From assembly GCF_001956295.1 (NCBI RefSeq), contig NZ_MRTD01000021.1, positions 1 to 64,000 of the forward strand: DNA of 64,000 nucleotides, written 5' to 3'. Under the pieces are notes generated by a model. It was not told the DNA's origin. It did not search any database and worked only from the letters and a program-made list of their open reading frames with translations. Source of the DNA: Paenibacillus sp. FSL A5-0031. Its GTDB lineage: Bacteria; Bacillota; Bacilli; Paenibacillales; Paenibacillaceae. Both the position numbers and the translations under genes were made by a program. Within the stretch, counting starts at the first letter, position 1, and each line of letters begins with the position of its first letter. Below, in pieces: positions 36,301 through 45,701 of the stretch.

Positions 36301-36303
36301 TGG

Positions 36304-38142
36304 TTACCTTGAATGTACAGCCTTGTCCCGCTTAGACAGCACGATGTTCTGGTACAATCGAACGGTTAATAGATAGTAAGCAGCATAGATAGCCGCGAAC
36401 AACGAAATGGGAATCCATAAGCGATAATAAGGCTCACTTAGTATAAACGAGAAGAGGTTCATACCGACTAGAACATGCGCGAGCCCCACGATGCCAGGAA
36501 ATAAAAATACGAGAAACAGCTCGTAATAGATTGAACGCGATAACCGCTCTCTCCTTACCCCTAGCTTGCTGAGCATCTCATACCGCTGAACATCCTTCGC
36601 TGCACCTGATAATATTTTGAACATCAAACAGCTCGCCATCATAGCAAGAAAGGCGATGCCAAGGAAAAAGCCCATAAAGACTGTACCGCTAGCGATACCT
36701 ATTGCATTCTCATAGTTCTTGTACTTGCTCCATGATAGGTACTCCCCATTTGATTTCTCTGTTTCCAGCTGGTCTAACGCCTTCCACGACATCCTATAAG
36801 CGAGGAAGTCGCCCGTTCTTCCAATCACAACGACCTGTTCCTTCGCACCAAGCTTTGCGAAGTCTCCTGCGTCAACAAGCCTGAACTCACTTATGGGTGG
36901 CGAAATCTCCCAGATGAAACCTCTCCACTTCTGACTGGACAGCTCTTCCGTATCCGTATTATTTCCATCACTCTCAGAGCCTGCTGGAAGAGGGCCTTTG
37001 ATTTGTTCTATCTCATCCCAATACTCGCGGCCCTGCCCCGAATGAACAAATGGCCGCTGGCTCTCGAGGTCCTCTTTCGCATAATAAACGATTTCATTCT
37101 CTATTTTGTAGCGATATTTAAACTGTTCCTTGAACGGAATGGAAGCGAGTATCTTTGCTTCTTCCGCATTCGGGTTATGCACGATCGCGTCATAAACGCG
37201 GTAGCTCTCTCCCCTAATTTTCGCATCATTCACAAAAGCCATACCTCCGGCAATTGCACCAGCTCCTAGTGCAATCAGCATCGCTACTGTTGCCAGCAGC
37301 TTCGTTAAGCCGTTAATTCGGAAGCTCAGCTGACCAAAAGTGAAGGCGCGGATTCCACGTGTTTGATTCCTCTTTTTCATTCTTACTACAAGTGGCGGGA
37401 GCAGCATCATAAACAGAAGGTACGTTCCGAGCGGTGTCATGAATGTGGCGGTATACAATCCATTCTCCCGCAGCTGCTCCATAAACGTAAGGGAGAAGTA
37501 ACCGAGCCCGAGAGCAATTGCTCCGACGATGCTAAGTACAATTTTCCACGGGCTGCTTCCCCACAGCCGATCTGCTTGCATATTGCCATGGACAAGATGC
37601 AATACCTTCATGCGAGAAAGCTTCAGCTGATTCCATATCGCAGACAGTCCAAATAAACAAGTAAAGAAGATGATAGTAAATAAAATGGCTGGTCCAAATA
37701 CGGCATGATAACCGATAAGACTCGTTTGAAGCTGCTTAGCCATGAGATGCCCCACAAGCGTGGATAAGCCAAACCCGAGCCCAAGCCCAACCGCTAGTGA
37801 AATAATGCCGAGCGCAATCGTCTCAATAAACATTAAAGTACGTATTTTACTTTTGCGTGCCCCCAGAACGAGATAGAGTCCAAATTCCCGCTGGCGCAGC
37901 GACAGCAAAAAGCTGTTGGCATAAATAATATAGAAAAAAGTGATTGCCGACAGCAGTACCGAACCTAATATATAGACGAGCCCAATTGAGTTGATAACTG
38001 CATTTGCCTCCGTAAAATCGCGGTTCCACGCCATCGTCTGGAACATATAAAAGATGGCTATCGACATGACAAGTCCAGCAAGCAGCACGATATAATCTTT
38101 GAATTTGCTTTTCATGCCGGATAAAGCTAGTTTTATAAGCAT
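36304..38142 (-). CDS. BceB-like ABC transporter permease (FtsX family)
   Basis: Integral membrane protein of 612 residues with about ten hydrophobic segments and a ~200-residue hydrophilic domain between segments 7 and 8 (roughly residues 320-480), the layout of BceB/YtsD-type permeases that detoxify cell-wall-active peptides. The N-terminus (LIKLALSGMKSKFKDYIVLL) and LRQREFGLYLVLGARKSKI are typical. The ATPase gene ends 10 nt upstream. The partner sensor kinase and response regulator that usually accompany this transporter type are not next to it. Self-protection against the lipopeptide encoded 15 kb away is possible but unproven. Confidence 0.9.
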   Translation of the reverse strand: MLIKLALSGMKSKFKDYIVLLAGLVMSIAIFYMFQTMAWNRDFTEANAVINSIGLVYILGSVLLSAITFFYIIYANSFLLSLRQREFGLYLVLGARKSKIRTLMFIETIALGIISLAVGLGLGFGLSTLVGHLMAKQLQTSLIGYHAVFGPAILFTIIFFTCLFGLSAIWNQLKLSRMKVLHLVHGNMQADRLWGSSPWKIVLSIVGAIALGLGYFSLTFMEQLRENGLYTATFMTPLGTYLLFMMLLPPLVVRMKKRNQTRGIRAFTFGQLSFRINGLTKLLATVAMLIALGAGAIAGGMAFVNDAKIRGESYRVYDAIVHNPNAEEAKILASIPFKEQFKYRYKIENEIVYYAKEDLESQRPFVHSGQGREYWDEIEQIKGPLPAGSESDGNNTDTEELSSQKWRGFIWEISPPISEFRLVDAGDFAKLGAKEQVVVIGRTGDFLAYRMSWKALDQLETEKSNGEYLSWSKYKNYENAIGIASGTVFMGFFLGIAFLAMMASCLMFKILSGAAKDVQRYEMLSKLGVRRERLSRSIYYELFLVFLFPGIVGLAHVLVGMNLFSFILSEPYYRLWIPISLFAAIYAAYYLLTVRLYQNIVLSKRDKAVHSR

Positions 38143-38151
38143 GTTCTCACC

Positions 38152-38958
38152 TCACTGCCTTTCCGATTCGTAAGTTTCATCGGATGCAGCAGCGGCAGCT
38201 GCCGAACCATAATCGCCGAGCACGTCCAAAATTTGCTTATAAAAGGATTCACGGCTGCCCGTGCGGTACAGCTCTTTCACAAGCTGACCGTCCTGTATAA
38301 ATAAAATTCTTCCGCAATAGCTTGCACTGAACGCGTCATGAGTCACCATGAGAATCGATATTCGCTGTTCCTCGTTTAGGCGCTTCATCGTCTCGAGCAG
38401 ACTGACCGCATTTTTCAAATCAAGCGAGCCTGTAGGCTCGTCACCCAGCAGCAAAGCAGGCTCATGAACGATGGCGCGCGCAGCGGCTGTACGCTGCCGC
38501 TGCCCTCCTGAGATCATCGCTGGATATTGTTCGGCTAGCGCTGTAATACCAAGATTGTCCATAACTTGACGCACTTTGATTCGGATCTCGCCAGCAGGGA
38601 CGTCCTGCAAGGACAAGGGAAGTGCGATATTCTCATAGACTGTCAGATTGTCGAGCAGATTAAAATCTTGAAAAATAAACCCAAGCCGCTGCGCCCGGAA
38701 ATCCGAAAGCTCACGGGCTTTCATTCGTGTAATATCTGTTCCAGCAATTGAAATCGTACCCTCTGTTGGATTATCCAGCGTCGAGATTACGTTGAGCAGT
38801 GTAGTTTTGCCCGAACCGGAAGCTCCCATAATGCCGATGAACTCTCCTTCTTGCATCGTGAACGAAATATTGTTCAGCGCATATACCTGATTCGCCTTAT
38901 TGCTTCCGTATATTTTGGATATTTGTCTTATATCGATAACGGGATTTTTTGTTGTCAT
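38152..38958 (-). CDS. BceA-like ABC transporter ATPase
   Basis: ATP-binding subunit of 268 residues with Walker A GASGSGKTTLLN (~45), signature SGGQRQR (~148), Walker B LLLGDEPTGSLD (~170) and the switch His in VTHD. It belongs to the MacB/LolD/BceA class that pairs with FtsX-type permeases. The start follows AAGGAGATG with a 10-nt gap. It is translated just before the permease gene and presumably energises it. The ~20-residue C-terminal tail is Ala-rich and unusual for the family. Confidence 0.93.
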   Translation of the reverse strand: MTTKNPVIDIRQISKIYGSNKANQVYALNNISFTMQEGEFIGIMGASGSGKTTLLNVISTLDNPTEGTISIAGTDITRMKARELSDFRAQRLGFIFQDFNLLDNLTVYENIALPLSLQDVPAGEIRIKVRQVMDNLGITALAEQYPAMISGGQRQRTAAARAIVHEPALLLGDEPTGSLDLKNAVSLLETMKRLNEEQRISILMVTHDAFSASYCGRILFIQDGQLVKELYRTGSRESFYKQILDVLGDYGSAAAAAASDETYESERQ

Positions 38959-39121
38959 AGCTTAGTGACATCTCCTTCTGCCTTGGTACCTGTACGATAC
39001 CCTGCACTCTACTTAGTATAAGGAAGACGCCTAAAGCGAGCTTAATGTAACCGTTAAGATTTCATAAAGATTATCTTAATACTTTTTTACGATTTAACAG
39101 ACAGCTCCTGAACTTCATGGC

Positions 39122-39157
39122 AAAAAGCCCCAACCATGTCATCCCACGGTCGAGGCT
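39122..39157 (-). terminator. Terminator of the MFS transporter gene
   Basis: On the minus strand AGCCTCGACC and GGTTGGGGCT pair (two G-U), followed by TTTTTG. It lies about 40 bp after the MFS stop codon. Confidence 0.7.
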
Positions 39158-39192
39158 CTTCTTTCAAGATAATTAATATTACCAGCTTTTTG

Positions 39193-40449
39193 TTAATTTT
39201 GCTCCGAGTTTTGCTTCTCCTTAATGAGCAATACCGATATGTATTGCAATACCGCCATGGCAAACAGCACAATCGGCATCCATATAGATTGCAGATCTTT
39301 AGCAAGTATAATGAGCAAGCAAATGGAAAGCACCCTTCCCGCATTTAGAAAAAGCTCCCGCATAACAACGGATTCTACTCGCAGCTGGCCTTTAAGGGGC
39401 AATGTCCCGATTAAGCGATAATAATAAGAAGTGAGTGTATTTACGGCAAGTGGATTGCATATCGAGAACAAAATCATAAATAAGGCAACCGACCAAAATT
39501 CCACTTGAATGAGCAGCAGCGATGAACCGATGGCTACCCCAGTTGTAGACAGGAGCACATATTTGCGTACTTGCTCCTTCTGTGCTTTTCTTGAAATGAC
39601 ATAACCCGTCGCTACCGTAAGCGAAGAAAAGAAAACACCCAAGTAACCTACCCAATCCTCACGCCCAACCGTCTGAAACAGCATAATATTTGGAAGGAAG
39701 AGCATAATTCCCTGAAATAGACCTAATACAAAAAAACTGTACAATGCCTTCAGCCAGCGACGATTCTTATGCATCACCAGCCCCATAAATTTTAAATAAT
39801 AGGCTTTGTGATGTGATTTGATCATCGGAATGCGGAAGCTGACGATCGCTGCGATAAGGAACATAATGAAGGCAAGCGTGAAAATAATGATGTAACCCTG
39901 TAGCCCCTCGCTTCGCTGAATAATGAACCCCGCAAGCGCCGGCCCTGCTAGCCCGGATGCATTAAAGAAAATCATATTGATTGCAAGAAAACGTATGCGA
40001 TTCGCTTCCGTTGAGACATCATATTGAATAACTAAATAACCAGTCCAGTAAAGCCCCGCGGCGATCCCATTAAAAATAGCAAACCATATGTAATACTGAG
40101 CCACATGCTCTTGCGCAATGACGACCATCAAATAAAAGATGGCAATCATGACGATACCTAGTCGATAAGTGACCATTCGATCATGCCGCTTCGCAATCCA
40201 GCCACCTAGTGCAAAGGCCGGAGGCGTTACGATGAAAACGATGATGTTATAAATTCCGTTTACGGTCAAATCCTGCGTTAACCGCCACAAATATAAATTG
40301 AGAAACAAACCCGACATCGATGCGCCAAACTGAAAGCAACAATGAATGATTAAAGCCGTTATCGCTTCCTTGCTAAGTCTGCTCTCTGGCGGAAGCGGCG
40401 TACCTTTCATTACATTCCATTTACTCCAAAATCTCGACCCCGTCCGCAT
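39193..40449 (-). CDS. MFS transporter
   Basis: Major facilitator of about 418 residues with roughly 12 hydrophobic segments, beginning at LIIHCCFQFGASMSGLFLNLYLW. The loop after segment 2 reads GGWIAKRHDRMVTYRLG, a variant of the MFS motif A (G..aDr.grr), and AGPALAGFII follows in segment 5. The start at 40449 lies 9 nt after GGGGG; the ATG at 40458 abuts that site. It stands alone between two terminators. The substrate cannot be told; efflux is the commonest role for such orphans. Confidence 0.88.
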   Translation of the reverse strand: MRTGSRFWSKWNVMKGTPLPPESRLSKEAITALIIHCCFQFGASMSGLFLNLYLWRLTQDLTVNGIYNIIVFIVTPPAFALGGWIAKRHDRMVTYRLGIVMIAIFYLMVVIAQEHVAQYYIWFAIFNGIAAGLYWTGYLVIQYDVSTEANRIRFLAINMIFFNASGLAGPALAGFIIQRSEGLQGYIIIFTLAFIMFLIAAIVSFRIPMIKSHHKAYYLKFMGLVMHKNRRWLKALYSFFVLGLFQGIMLFLPNIMLFQTVGREDWVGYLGVFFSSLTVATGYVISRKAQKEQVRKYVLLSTTGVAIGSSLLLIQVEFWSVALFMILFSICNPLAVNTLTSYYYRLIGTLPLKGQLRVESVVMRELFLNAGRVLSICLLIILAKDLQSIWMPIVLFAMAVLQYISVLLIKEKQNSEQN

Positions 40450-40797
40450 TTGCAGCATCCCCCGTAGCTTCTCAACTGATAAGCGCTTTCTTTTCTATTT
40501 AGTTTATCACATGGCTATCATATACCCTCGATTCAATAAAGCGCTCACTCCTTCAAAATAGCCGTTATTCTTCCATATGGAGCAATCAAATAACCGTATT
40601 CATTGTTTATATCCCTTGTTCGCATGATTAGACTTGCCGATCCGACTTGAAAATGGCAGATATAGCGGTTAAACAGTTTTAATCTGGTTAATTTTTACAT
40701 TCGCTTCAAAAGCATACTAATCGTACCTAATCGCGAATAGCCTCCCCCCTCCATTCACAAAATACAACCATTACATTGAGAAGGGGGTGAACCGACC

Positions 40798-40884
40798 ATG
40801 GCGAAGCAGCAAGGTCATGCAACCAAAAATACAACGACAAAAACTTCCGACAAAAAAGGCAATGCATCCGGCAATAACCACTAG
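40798..40884 (+). CDS. Small basic protein, 28 residues
   Basis: An ORF of 28 codons (MAKQQGHATKNTTTK..., ending in GNNH) preceded by AAGGGGGTGA with 9-nt spacing and followed 26 nt later by a strong terminator. It is rich in Lys, Thr, Asn and Gln and has no hydrophobic segment. The signals suggest a real translated gene. Its style recalls small spore-associated or other short basic proteins of Bacillales, but I cannot name a family. Confidence 0.6.
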   Translation: MAKQQGHATKNTTTKTSDKKGNASGNNH

Positions 40885-40910
40885 TCTGCAAACTGAATCT
40901 ATCCAAGCAA

Positions 40911-40955
40911 AAACGACCCATTACCGGCTAACTAAGCTCTGGTAATGGGTCGTTT
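40911..40955. terminator. Strong bidirectional terminator
   Basis: A perfect 15-bp stem (AAACGACCCATTACC / GGTAATGGGTCGTTT) with a 15-nt loop and A/T-rich ends. It follows the small ORF and separates it from the exonuclease gene. Confidence 0.85.
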
Positions 40956-41044
40956 TATGTTCACAATGAAGGTTATTTATCTTTTTTGTCGAATTATTTC
41001 ATATACGATTGCAACTTATAACTAGAAAAAGTGGTGAACCAACT

Positions 41045-41659
41045 ATGACTAATCATTCTTATACTGTCATTGATTTTGAAACGAGCGGCCTTGATCCGAA
41101 GAAGGATCGAGTGATTGAGATGGCTGCGATCCGCTGCGTGAATGGTGAAATAGCGAGTGAATTCAGTACTCTCGTACGTTACGATGGCAAGCTGTCTGCC
41201 AAAATAACAGAGCTCACCGGCATCACGGATGAGATGACCTCCTACGGCATGGACGAGGACACCGCATTCCGTATTTTGAACCGAATGATAGGCGATAACG
41301 TTTTGATTGCTCATAATGCCGCCTTCGACCTTGGTTTCCTGCACCATTCCTTGCTTCGCATTGCGGGCAGATCATTTTCGAACAGCTTCATCGATACGCT
41401 CACGATTAGCCGCGCGCGGCATGTTTATCCGCATACACTGAAAGACATGTCCGATCGTTATGGCATTCCGCTCATTGGCGGTCATCGTGCACTGAATGAT
41501 GTTATCGCTTGTTGGGAAATTTTCCGCAAGATGGATGAAGAGCAATCGGTAGAGAGCTACCTCAATACACTAGGCTACCTCAAGAAATTTGGACCGCCTG
41601 CTTGGACGCCGCCAGGGACTAGGCTTGAAGCAATGGAGCTGAAATACGCTCCTCGTTAA
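41045..41659 (+). CDS. DnaQ-like 3'-5' exonuclease
   Basis: DEDDh exonuclease of about 204 residues related to the proofreading subunit of DNA polymerase III. The ExoI motif is VIDFETSGLDP (~7), ExoII is LIAHNAAFDLGFL (~96), and ExoIII is the HRALNDV block with catalytic His and Asp (~152). The start at 41045 is chosen by similarity (MTNHSYTVIDFET); the ribosome site is modest. It is a stand-alone domain, as in many Bacillales. Its TAA overlaps the stop of the convergent alpha-galactosidase gene. Confidence 0.92.
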   Translation: MTNHSYTVIDFETSGLDPKKDRVIEMAAIRCVNGEIASEFSTLVRYDGKLSAKITELTGITDEMTSYGMDEDTAFRILNRMIGDNVLIAHNAAFDLGFLHHSLLRIAGRSFSNSFIDTLTISRARHVYPHTLKDMSDRYGIPLIGGHRALNDVIACWEIFRKMDEEQSVESYLNTLGYLKKFGPPAWTPPGTRLEAMELKYAPR

Positions 41660-43152
41660 ACCCGCTCCTTGCCCTTATCCGATTCGCCTGCATTTTTATT
41701 TGCGGCATCTCGGTCCTGCTGCATTTCCTCAACCGTCTTCACCTTCAGGCGCGCTGCGCCTTTATAATCACGCGTAGGAAGCAACGGCCCTTCATCTAGG
41801 CGTTTCTTGGCTGCTGCGATAGAATCTGTATACTGCGGCAGCCACTGCTCCTGCGCCACAAGCATCTCATCGACCATCTGCCAAATTTCCTTCGGATTGC
41901 AAACTGCGCCAACTAGCGGGTCCATCATAAAAGCCTGTCTGAGCAGGTTAATGTCGCCATTTATGGCTGCCTCTACAGCAAGACGCTGCACAGAGATGCT
42001 TACATTGCACACCGCGGCGGCACCAAGCGGCAGATCGCCCACGAATGGCATTGAAATGCCGTTGCGATCAACATAACCTGGAGCTTCAATGATGGCATCG
42101 TTAGGCAGGTTAGCTATAACCCCTTTGTTTTCCACATTAAAGTGACCTCGGTAGATTCGTCCTGTTTCGAGTCCTTCAATGATGTATGAACCATGCTCAT
42201 GACTGCGCAGCTCCGACTTGAATTCATTTGCAGGGTCCTTCATCCAGTTTGGAAAATCAGTCTCGAACCAATTGCGTCCTTCCGTGCATACACGCAGATA
42301 CCCGCCCGTTTCTCCGTTAATCCATGAGCTCAAATCAATCCAATCATTAATTTCTTCAGGCCGCTTCCGATACCAAGGGACATATTCGCTCAAATGACCG
42401 TTAGACTCTGTACTGTAATACCCGAAGCGGCGCAGCATATCAATGCGTACCTTCTCCGTGCGACTGAAGTCTGGATGTTTCTCAAATGCTTCAAGCAGCT
42501 TGCCAGTTAGATCCTCACCGTTATGCTTAATTTGGATATACCAGGTCTGATGGTTGATACCCGCACAAATAATATCGACTTCCTCTTGCTTCAGTCCAAA
42601 AGCCTCGGCTATTTGCCAGTGTCCGCCTTGCACGCCGTGGCATAAACCAATCGTCCGCACACCGCCATACTTGTTGCATGCCCAAGTCATCATCGCCATC
42701 GGGTTCGCGTAGTTGAGCAGAAGAACATCCTTAGCAGCAACCTCGCGGATATCACGGCAAATGTTCATCATCTCAGCGATGCCCCGCTGTCCATACATAA
42801 TGCCACCAGCACAGAGCGTATCGCCAACGCATTGATCAACGCCGTATTTGAGCGGAATATCAACATCCGTTGCGAAAGCCTCAAGACCACCGACACGAAT
42901 AGTACAAATGACGTACTTCGCATCCTTCAAAGCTTCGCGCCGATCGGTTGTCGATTGAATGGAAATCGACAAGCCGTTCTCATGAATATCACGCTGACAA
43001 AGCGCAGTCACCATCTCCAGGTTATGTGCATTAATATCTGTAAATGCGACTTCAATGTTTTGAAACTCCTGTACAGCGAGCAAATCCCGCAGCAGTCCAC
43101 GCGTGAATCCAATCGAGCCTGCGCCTATAAATGCAATTTTAAAAGTAGACAT
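41656..43152 (-). CDS. melA: GH4 alpha-galactosidase
   Basis: NAD+- and Mn2+-dependent glycosidase of 498 residues, family GH4. The N-terminal Rossmann site reads KIAFIGAGSIGFTR. Metal- and substrate-binding blocks NYANPMAM, GLCHGVQGG (Cys) and AGINHQTW (His) match MelA-type alpha-galactosidases. The enzyme hydrolyses alpha-galactosides such as melibiose by an oxidation-elimination route in the cytoplasm. The AraC-family gene upstream probably controls it, and a weak cre-like site lies before it. No transporter is adjacent. It converges on the exonuclease gene with overlapping stops. An alpha-glucosidase assignment is possible but less likely. Confidence 0.9.
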   Translation of the reverse strand: MSTFKIAFIGAGSIGFTRGLLRDLLAVQEFQNIEVAFTDINAHNLEMVTALCQRDIHENGLSISIQSTTDRREALKDAKYVICTIRVGGLEAFATDVDIPLKYGVDQCVGDTLCAGGIMYGQRGIAEMMNICRDIREVAAKDVLLLNYANPMAMMTWACNKYGGVRTIGLCHGVQGGHWQIAEAFGLKQEEVDIICAGINHQTWYIQIKHNGEDLTGKLLEAFEKHPDFSRTEKVRIDMLRRFGYYSTESNGHLSEYVPWYRKRPEEINDWIDLSSWINGETGGYLRVCTEGRNWFETDFPNWMKDPANEFKSELRSHEHGSYIIEGLETGRIYRGHFNVENKGVIANLPNDAIIEAPGYVDRNGISMPFVGDLPLGAAAVCNVSISVQRLAVEAAINGDINLLRQAFMMDPLVGAVCNPKEIWQMVDEMLVAQEQWLPQYTDSIAAAKKRLDEGPLLPTRDYKGAARLKVKTVEEMQQDRDAANKNAGESDKGKERV

Positions 43153-43223
43153 GCCAATCAGCCTCCGATTATCGTCTAAATAGAGTTTGTTTAATCTCCT
43201 CTACATTTTAGCAACGATAAAAC

Positions 43224-43236
43224 GGAAGCGTTATCA
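43224..43236. promoter_or_regulatory. Possible weak cre site upstream of melA
   Basis: On the minus strand TGATAACGCTTCC agrees with the cre consensus except at two or three positions. It lies about 75 bp before the melA start. Confidence 0.35.
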
Positions 43237-43284
43237 ATATTGTGACCAACTGCCATTCATAGTGTCAGAAATCGTCACTTTGTA

Positions 43285-44199
43285 TTATTCATTGCGCTGC
43301 CAGCGGAAGTCCAATGTTTGCGTATCGACCGAGTGACGGTAAGCAATTGGCGTCTGCTTCGTATATTTTTTGAACATCGCATGAAAGTATTGCCTGCTCC
43401 CCACGCCAACATAATCACAAATATCCGCTATTGCAATATCCGTCTCACGGAGCAGCATTTTTGCTTTCTCCATCCGGAGCTCCGTTAAATAGCCCGTTAA
43501 CGTTTGGCCTATCTGCGCGCGAAATACACGATGCAAATAACCTGGATGCAAGCTTACTGCTGCAGCAATATCCTTTACTTGAATATCTCTATCATAGTTA
43601 TGATGCATATATTCAATCGACTGCTTCACATATGCTTCGATCGGATTAGCCCCTTTTACGCCAGCTTCCTTATGAAGTCGTGCTATCGCCAAGATCAGCT
43701 GAGCAAACAACAACTCTGCCTTCATATTGACGCTCCTGCCTCGGCTGTCCAGCTCAAGCACTAGGCTCTTTAGCACCTGATACACTTCATTCGGATCACG
43801 CAAAAACAAATAAGAGGACGGCTCTGTGATCAATCTGTCCACAAATTCGTCCTCCATCGCAAGCTGCCGTATAGAGGGAAACGCCGAGGGGCGTTCCCTA
43901 AAATCAAATTCAACATTAAGCATCCGGCAGGGCCCGCGCTCGTCAACGGTCAGTCGGTGCGGCACATTCGCATCAAGAATAATGAAATCACCCTTCTTGA
44001 GCGTCATTTCACATGCATGGCTGGTTGCCTCTGCTTCCAGCTCTATCCCGCAAGCTCCGGAAATGACATACATAATTTCGATTGCATCATGCGTGTGGAA
44101 GGCCATCTCGTAATCAGACCATTGCTTAAAATAATAAGCAAACACATGCGGATAAAAATCTCCATTCAGCCATTCTCGCTTAAACAACGTCCCACTCAC
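43285..44199 (-). CDS. AraC-family regulator, likely controlling melA
   Basis: Regulator of 304 residues. The N-terminal cupin-like sensing domain (HTHDAIEIMYVISG, then KKGDFIILDANVPH) is followed by two helix-turn-helix motifs (DIQVKDIAAAVSLHPGYLHRVF and DIAIADICDYVGVGSRQYFHAMFKK). This is the layout of sugar-responsive AraC proteins. The GTG start follows AAGGGGGG. It sits directly upstream of melA on the same strand and 32 nt after the nucleoside phosphorylase gene, so it may also receive read-through from that operon. Confidence 0.92.
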   Translation of the reverse strand: MSGTLFKREWLNGDFYPHVFAYYFKQWSDYEMAFHTHDAIEIMYVISGACGIELEAEATSHACEMTLKKGDFIILDANVPHRLTVDERGPCRMLNVEFDFRERPSAFPSIRQLAMEDEFVDRLITEPSSYLFLRDPNEVYQVLKSLVLELDSRGRSVNMKAELLFAQLILAIARLHKEAGVKGANPIEAYVKQSIEYMHHNYDRDIQVKDIAAAVSLHPGYLHRVFRAQIGQTLTGYLTELRMEKAKMLLRETDIAIADICDYVGVGSRQYFHAMFKKYTKQTPIAYRHSVDTQTLDFRWQRNE

Positions 44200-44231
44200 G
44201 TGAAGCCCCCCTTACTTAAAGACAAGTATGG

Positions 44232-44954
44232 TTACGCGGATGCAAGCTTAACAACGGCAAGAAGCGCCGTTTCAATCTCACGCTCGATTGCCTTCGCTAC
44301 AACATCTGTATGCGGATCGTATTCGCCCGCCAAATCAGAATCTGCGTAACCGTCCAGTGCGAGAATCGCTCCCGCGCGTGCACCGCGCATCGTTGCGATA
44401 ACGAACAAAGCCGCAATTTCCATTTCAACAGCAAGTGCGCCTGCTTGTTTGTACTGGCGATGCGGAATGTCTACAACTCCTGAGAAAAAGACATCAAGCG
44501 TTACCGTTATGCCTTTTTTAACAATGCCTTCGCTCTCAAGCGCAGATGCATACAACGCTTCAGTAACCGCGCTGTCTGCAACAGCCGGGAAGCCTGCCGG
44601 CACCAGCTGATGCGTGAGCCCTTCCGCTCTAACTGCAGCTGTGCTGACGATTAGGCTTCCTGCAGGGTGATCTGCTGAATAAGATCCCGCTGTACCTACA
44701 CGAATAAGTGTTTTAACGCCTCCGCGGATAAGCTCCTCGAAGCATACCGCCGCTCCTGGCGAACCTACGCCGTGGCTTACCACGGCTAGTCTTACGCCTT
44801 GATATTCACCAACAAATGTCCGATATTCGCGAGCGAATGCAAGCTCTTTTACATTGTCCAGCTTCTGTGAAATCGTCTCCGCGCGGCGTGGATCACCGCA
44901 TACGATAGCGTAAGCCGGCAAATCTTCTGGGTTAACTTGCAGTATAGGCAGCAT
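44232..44954 (-). CDS. Nucleoside phosphorylase (uridine/purine phosphorylase family)
   Basis: Enzyme of about 240 residues that splits nucleosides with phosphate to base and ribose-1-phosphate. It shows AIVCGDPRRAE (N-terminal phosphate site), IRVGTAGSY in the centre, and AVEMEIAALFVIA with the ribose-binding Met-Glu, the arrangement of the hexameric PNP/UdP family. Uridine versus purine preference cannot be fixed. ATG at 44954 is used, 4 nt after the preceding stop; TTG at 44966 is an alternative. It ends the nup nucleoside-uptake operon and fits by processing the imported substrate. Confidence 0.9.
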   Translation of the reverse strand: MLPILQVNPEDLPAYAIVCGDPRRAETISQKLDNVKELAFAREYRTFVGEYQGVRLAVVSHGVGSPGAAVCFEELIRGGVKTLIRVGTAGSYSADHPAGSLIVSTAAVRAEGLTHQLVPAGFPAVADSAVTEALYASALESEGIVKKGITVTLDVFFSGVVDIPHRQYKQAGALAVEMEIAALFVIATMRGARAGAILALDGYADSDLAGEYDPHTDVVAKAIEREIETALLAVVKLASA

Positions 44955-44958
44955 CTGA

Positions 44959-45633
44959 TTAATCAAACTCCTTCGTTATCCATTCGTCTTCCGGCATCGA
45001 ATTCTCTTCGCTCGTGAAGCGTTGTTCTTTAAATGGATCGGCATAGTTGTGGAAGCCGTTGCGCTCCCAGAAGCCTTCGCGATCCTCTTTCATAAACTCA
45101 ATACCTCTAATCCACTTTGCGCTTTTCCAAAAATACAAATGAGGAACGAGCATCCGCATCGGCCAGCCATGCTTGTCAGTCAGCGGCTCACCGTCAAATC
45201 GATGCGCAAGCAGCACATTATCGTGCAATAAATCCTCAAGCGGTACATTTGTGTCATAGTCCTCATCTGCATGAAACATAACATATTTGGCATCTGGCTT
45301 AACGCCCAGCAAAGGCAGCAAGTCCTTGAACTTAATGCCTTCCCATTCTGTGTCCAGCTTCGACCAGCGCGTTACACAATGAATGTCGCACTTCGTTTGG
45401 GTTTGAGGCATAGCAAGCAGCTCTTCGAAGCTGAACGTACGCTCCTCCTCTACCTCGCCGAATACTCGCAGCGACCAGGTGTTGATGTCATAGGAAGGAA
45501 CCTCTCCCTCATGCAAAATCGGAAAACGCTCGGTCATCGTTTGACCAGGCGGAATCCGATGAGCGATCTCAGGAGCGAGCACCGTCTGTTTAATGCTAGT
45601 CACTTTTTTGAGACGTTCTGCTTTTTTATGCAT
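44959..45633 (-). CDS. Molybdopterin-dependent oxidoreductase, sulfite-oxidase fold
   Basis: Protein of 224 residues with the sulfite oxidase-type molybdopterin-binding domain. The Mo-ligating Cys lies in CDIHCVTRWS (~85), followed by WEGIKFKDLL, and the GWPMRMLVPHLYFWKSAKW block is typical. It matches the short YuiH-type proteins of Bacillales, without the heme or dimerisation domain of full sulfite oxidase and without a signal peptide. The start follows GGAGG by 8 nt. It is set between a nucleoside permease and a nucleoside phosphorylase gene, with which it has no obvious chemical link; the substrate is unknown. Confidence 0.88.
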   Translation of the reverse strand: MHKKAERLKKVTSIKQTVLAPEIAHRIPPGQTMTERFPILHEGEVPSYDINTWSLRVFGEVEEERTFSFEELLAMPQTQTKCDIHCVTRWSKLDTEWEGIKFKDLLPLLGVKPDAKYVMFHADEDYDTNVPLEDLLHDNVLLAHRFDGEPLTDKHGWPMRMLVPHLYFWKSAKWIRGIEFMKEDREGFWERNGFHNYADPFKEQRFTSEENSMPEDEWITKEFD

Positions 45634-45701
45634 CTCGTATACCTCCAGATTCCATTCCTTGCTGATTCATTTCTCATTTCAAGCTATAAAGCATCTCAGC
45701 T

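Noticed and set aside
40480..40500. Possible cre site (AAAGCGCTTATC) before the MFS gene
   Set aside because: The central AAGCGCTT fits, but both outer arms fail the TGW/WCA requirement.
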